Assembly (NCBI RefSeq): GCF_006517175.1
Contig: NZ_CP041186.1
Location: 4,739,074 to 4,803,073, forward strand
DNA: 64,000 bases
Origin: Persicimonas caeni
Lineage (GTDB): Bacteria; Myxococcota_A; Bradymonadia; Bradymonadales; Bradymonadaceae
Direction of reading: 5' to 3'
The notes beneath the pieces were generated by a model. That model had not been told where the DNA came from and did no database searches. It saw nothing but the letters and a program-made list of their open reading frames with translations. A program made the translations under genes and the position numbers. Positions 63,995-64,000 of the stretch are shown here, piece after piece (within the stretch, counting starts at the first letter, position 1; every line of letters starts with the position of its first letter).

Positions 63995-64000
63995 GACGCT

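Overview
The window is GC-rich chromosomal DNA. Its gene content points to a delta-type proteobacterium of the Myxococcota/Bradymonadales kind: lipoproteins with long Asp/Thr/Ala linkers, RCC1, antistasin-like and thrombospondin-3-like repeats, a MYXO-CTERM-like sorting segment, Hanks-type Ser/Thr kinases and an adenosylcobalamin-dependent ribonucleotide reductase. The taxonomic call is inference from gene content only. No rRNA, tRNA or CRISPR array was found.

Layout. 0-5.3 kb: Rieske ferredoxin and erythromycin-esterase-like enzyme, a Rho-like ATPase without the RNA-binding N-terminal domain, two small unknown genes, and an R2-like ligand-binding oxidase with an operator-like palindrome over its promoter. 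5.7-10.3 kb: an IS110-type transposase beside a palindromic repeat (R5), then a class II ribonucleotide reductase whose promoter carries two NrdR-box-like sites, a small gene and a second, reversed R5 copy. 10.3-19.5 kb: a nucleotidyltransferase/CDP-alcohol transferase pair, unknown genes, a cobalamin-type binding protein, a Kazal/antistasin lipoprotein, dodecin, a pseudouridine synthase and a Ca-repeat lipoprotein. 19.6-26.9 kb: one 2431-residue surface protein that looks like a repeat adhesin fused to an OmpA-family barrel protein. 26.9-28.0 kb: a non-coding block with a 41-43 bp phased array of eight palindromes between long inverted repeats. 28.0-32.2 kb: lower meta-cleavage pathway (decarboxylase, aldolase, acylating aldehyde dehydrogenase, hydratase), with a different repeat in each gap. 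32.2-34.2 kb: membrane proteins.

34.3-38.3 kb is the most striking region. A HINT-toxin C-terminal module with an overlapping putative immunity gene lies between two direct copies of a terminal-inverted-repeat element (R3). One R3 copy is itself split by a 2345-bp insertion sequence whose ends and 5-bp target duplication can be read directly. 38.4-42.3 kb holds surface lipoproteins and an outer-membrane protein. 42.7-50.1 kb holds 3-oxoacid CoA-transferase, an RNase II/R-type exonuclease, a kinase and a phytoene-desaturase-like oxidoreductase. 50.2-50.6 kb is an exact 42-nt tandem repeat. 51-64 kb holds a lipoprotein, EgtB, an ABC-2 exporter operon ending in leucyl aminopeptidase, a kinase, another lipoprotein and prolyl-tRNA synthetase.

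A theme of the window is the density of small palindromic or TIR-bearing repeats (called R1-R6 here), mostly in the 3' regions of genes. Several supply or duplicate a gene's stop codon. R2 shows a core inverted between copies.
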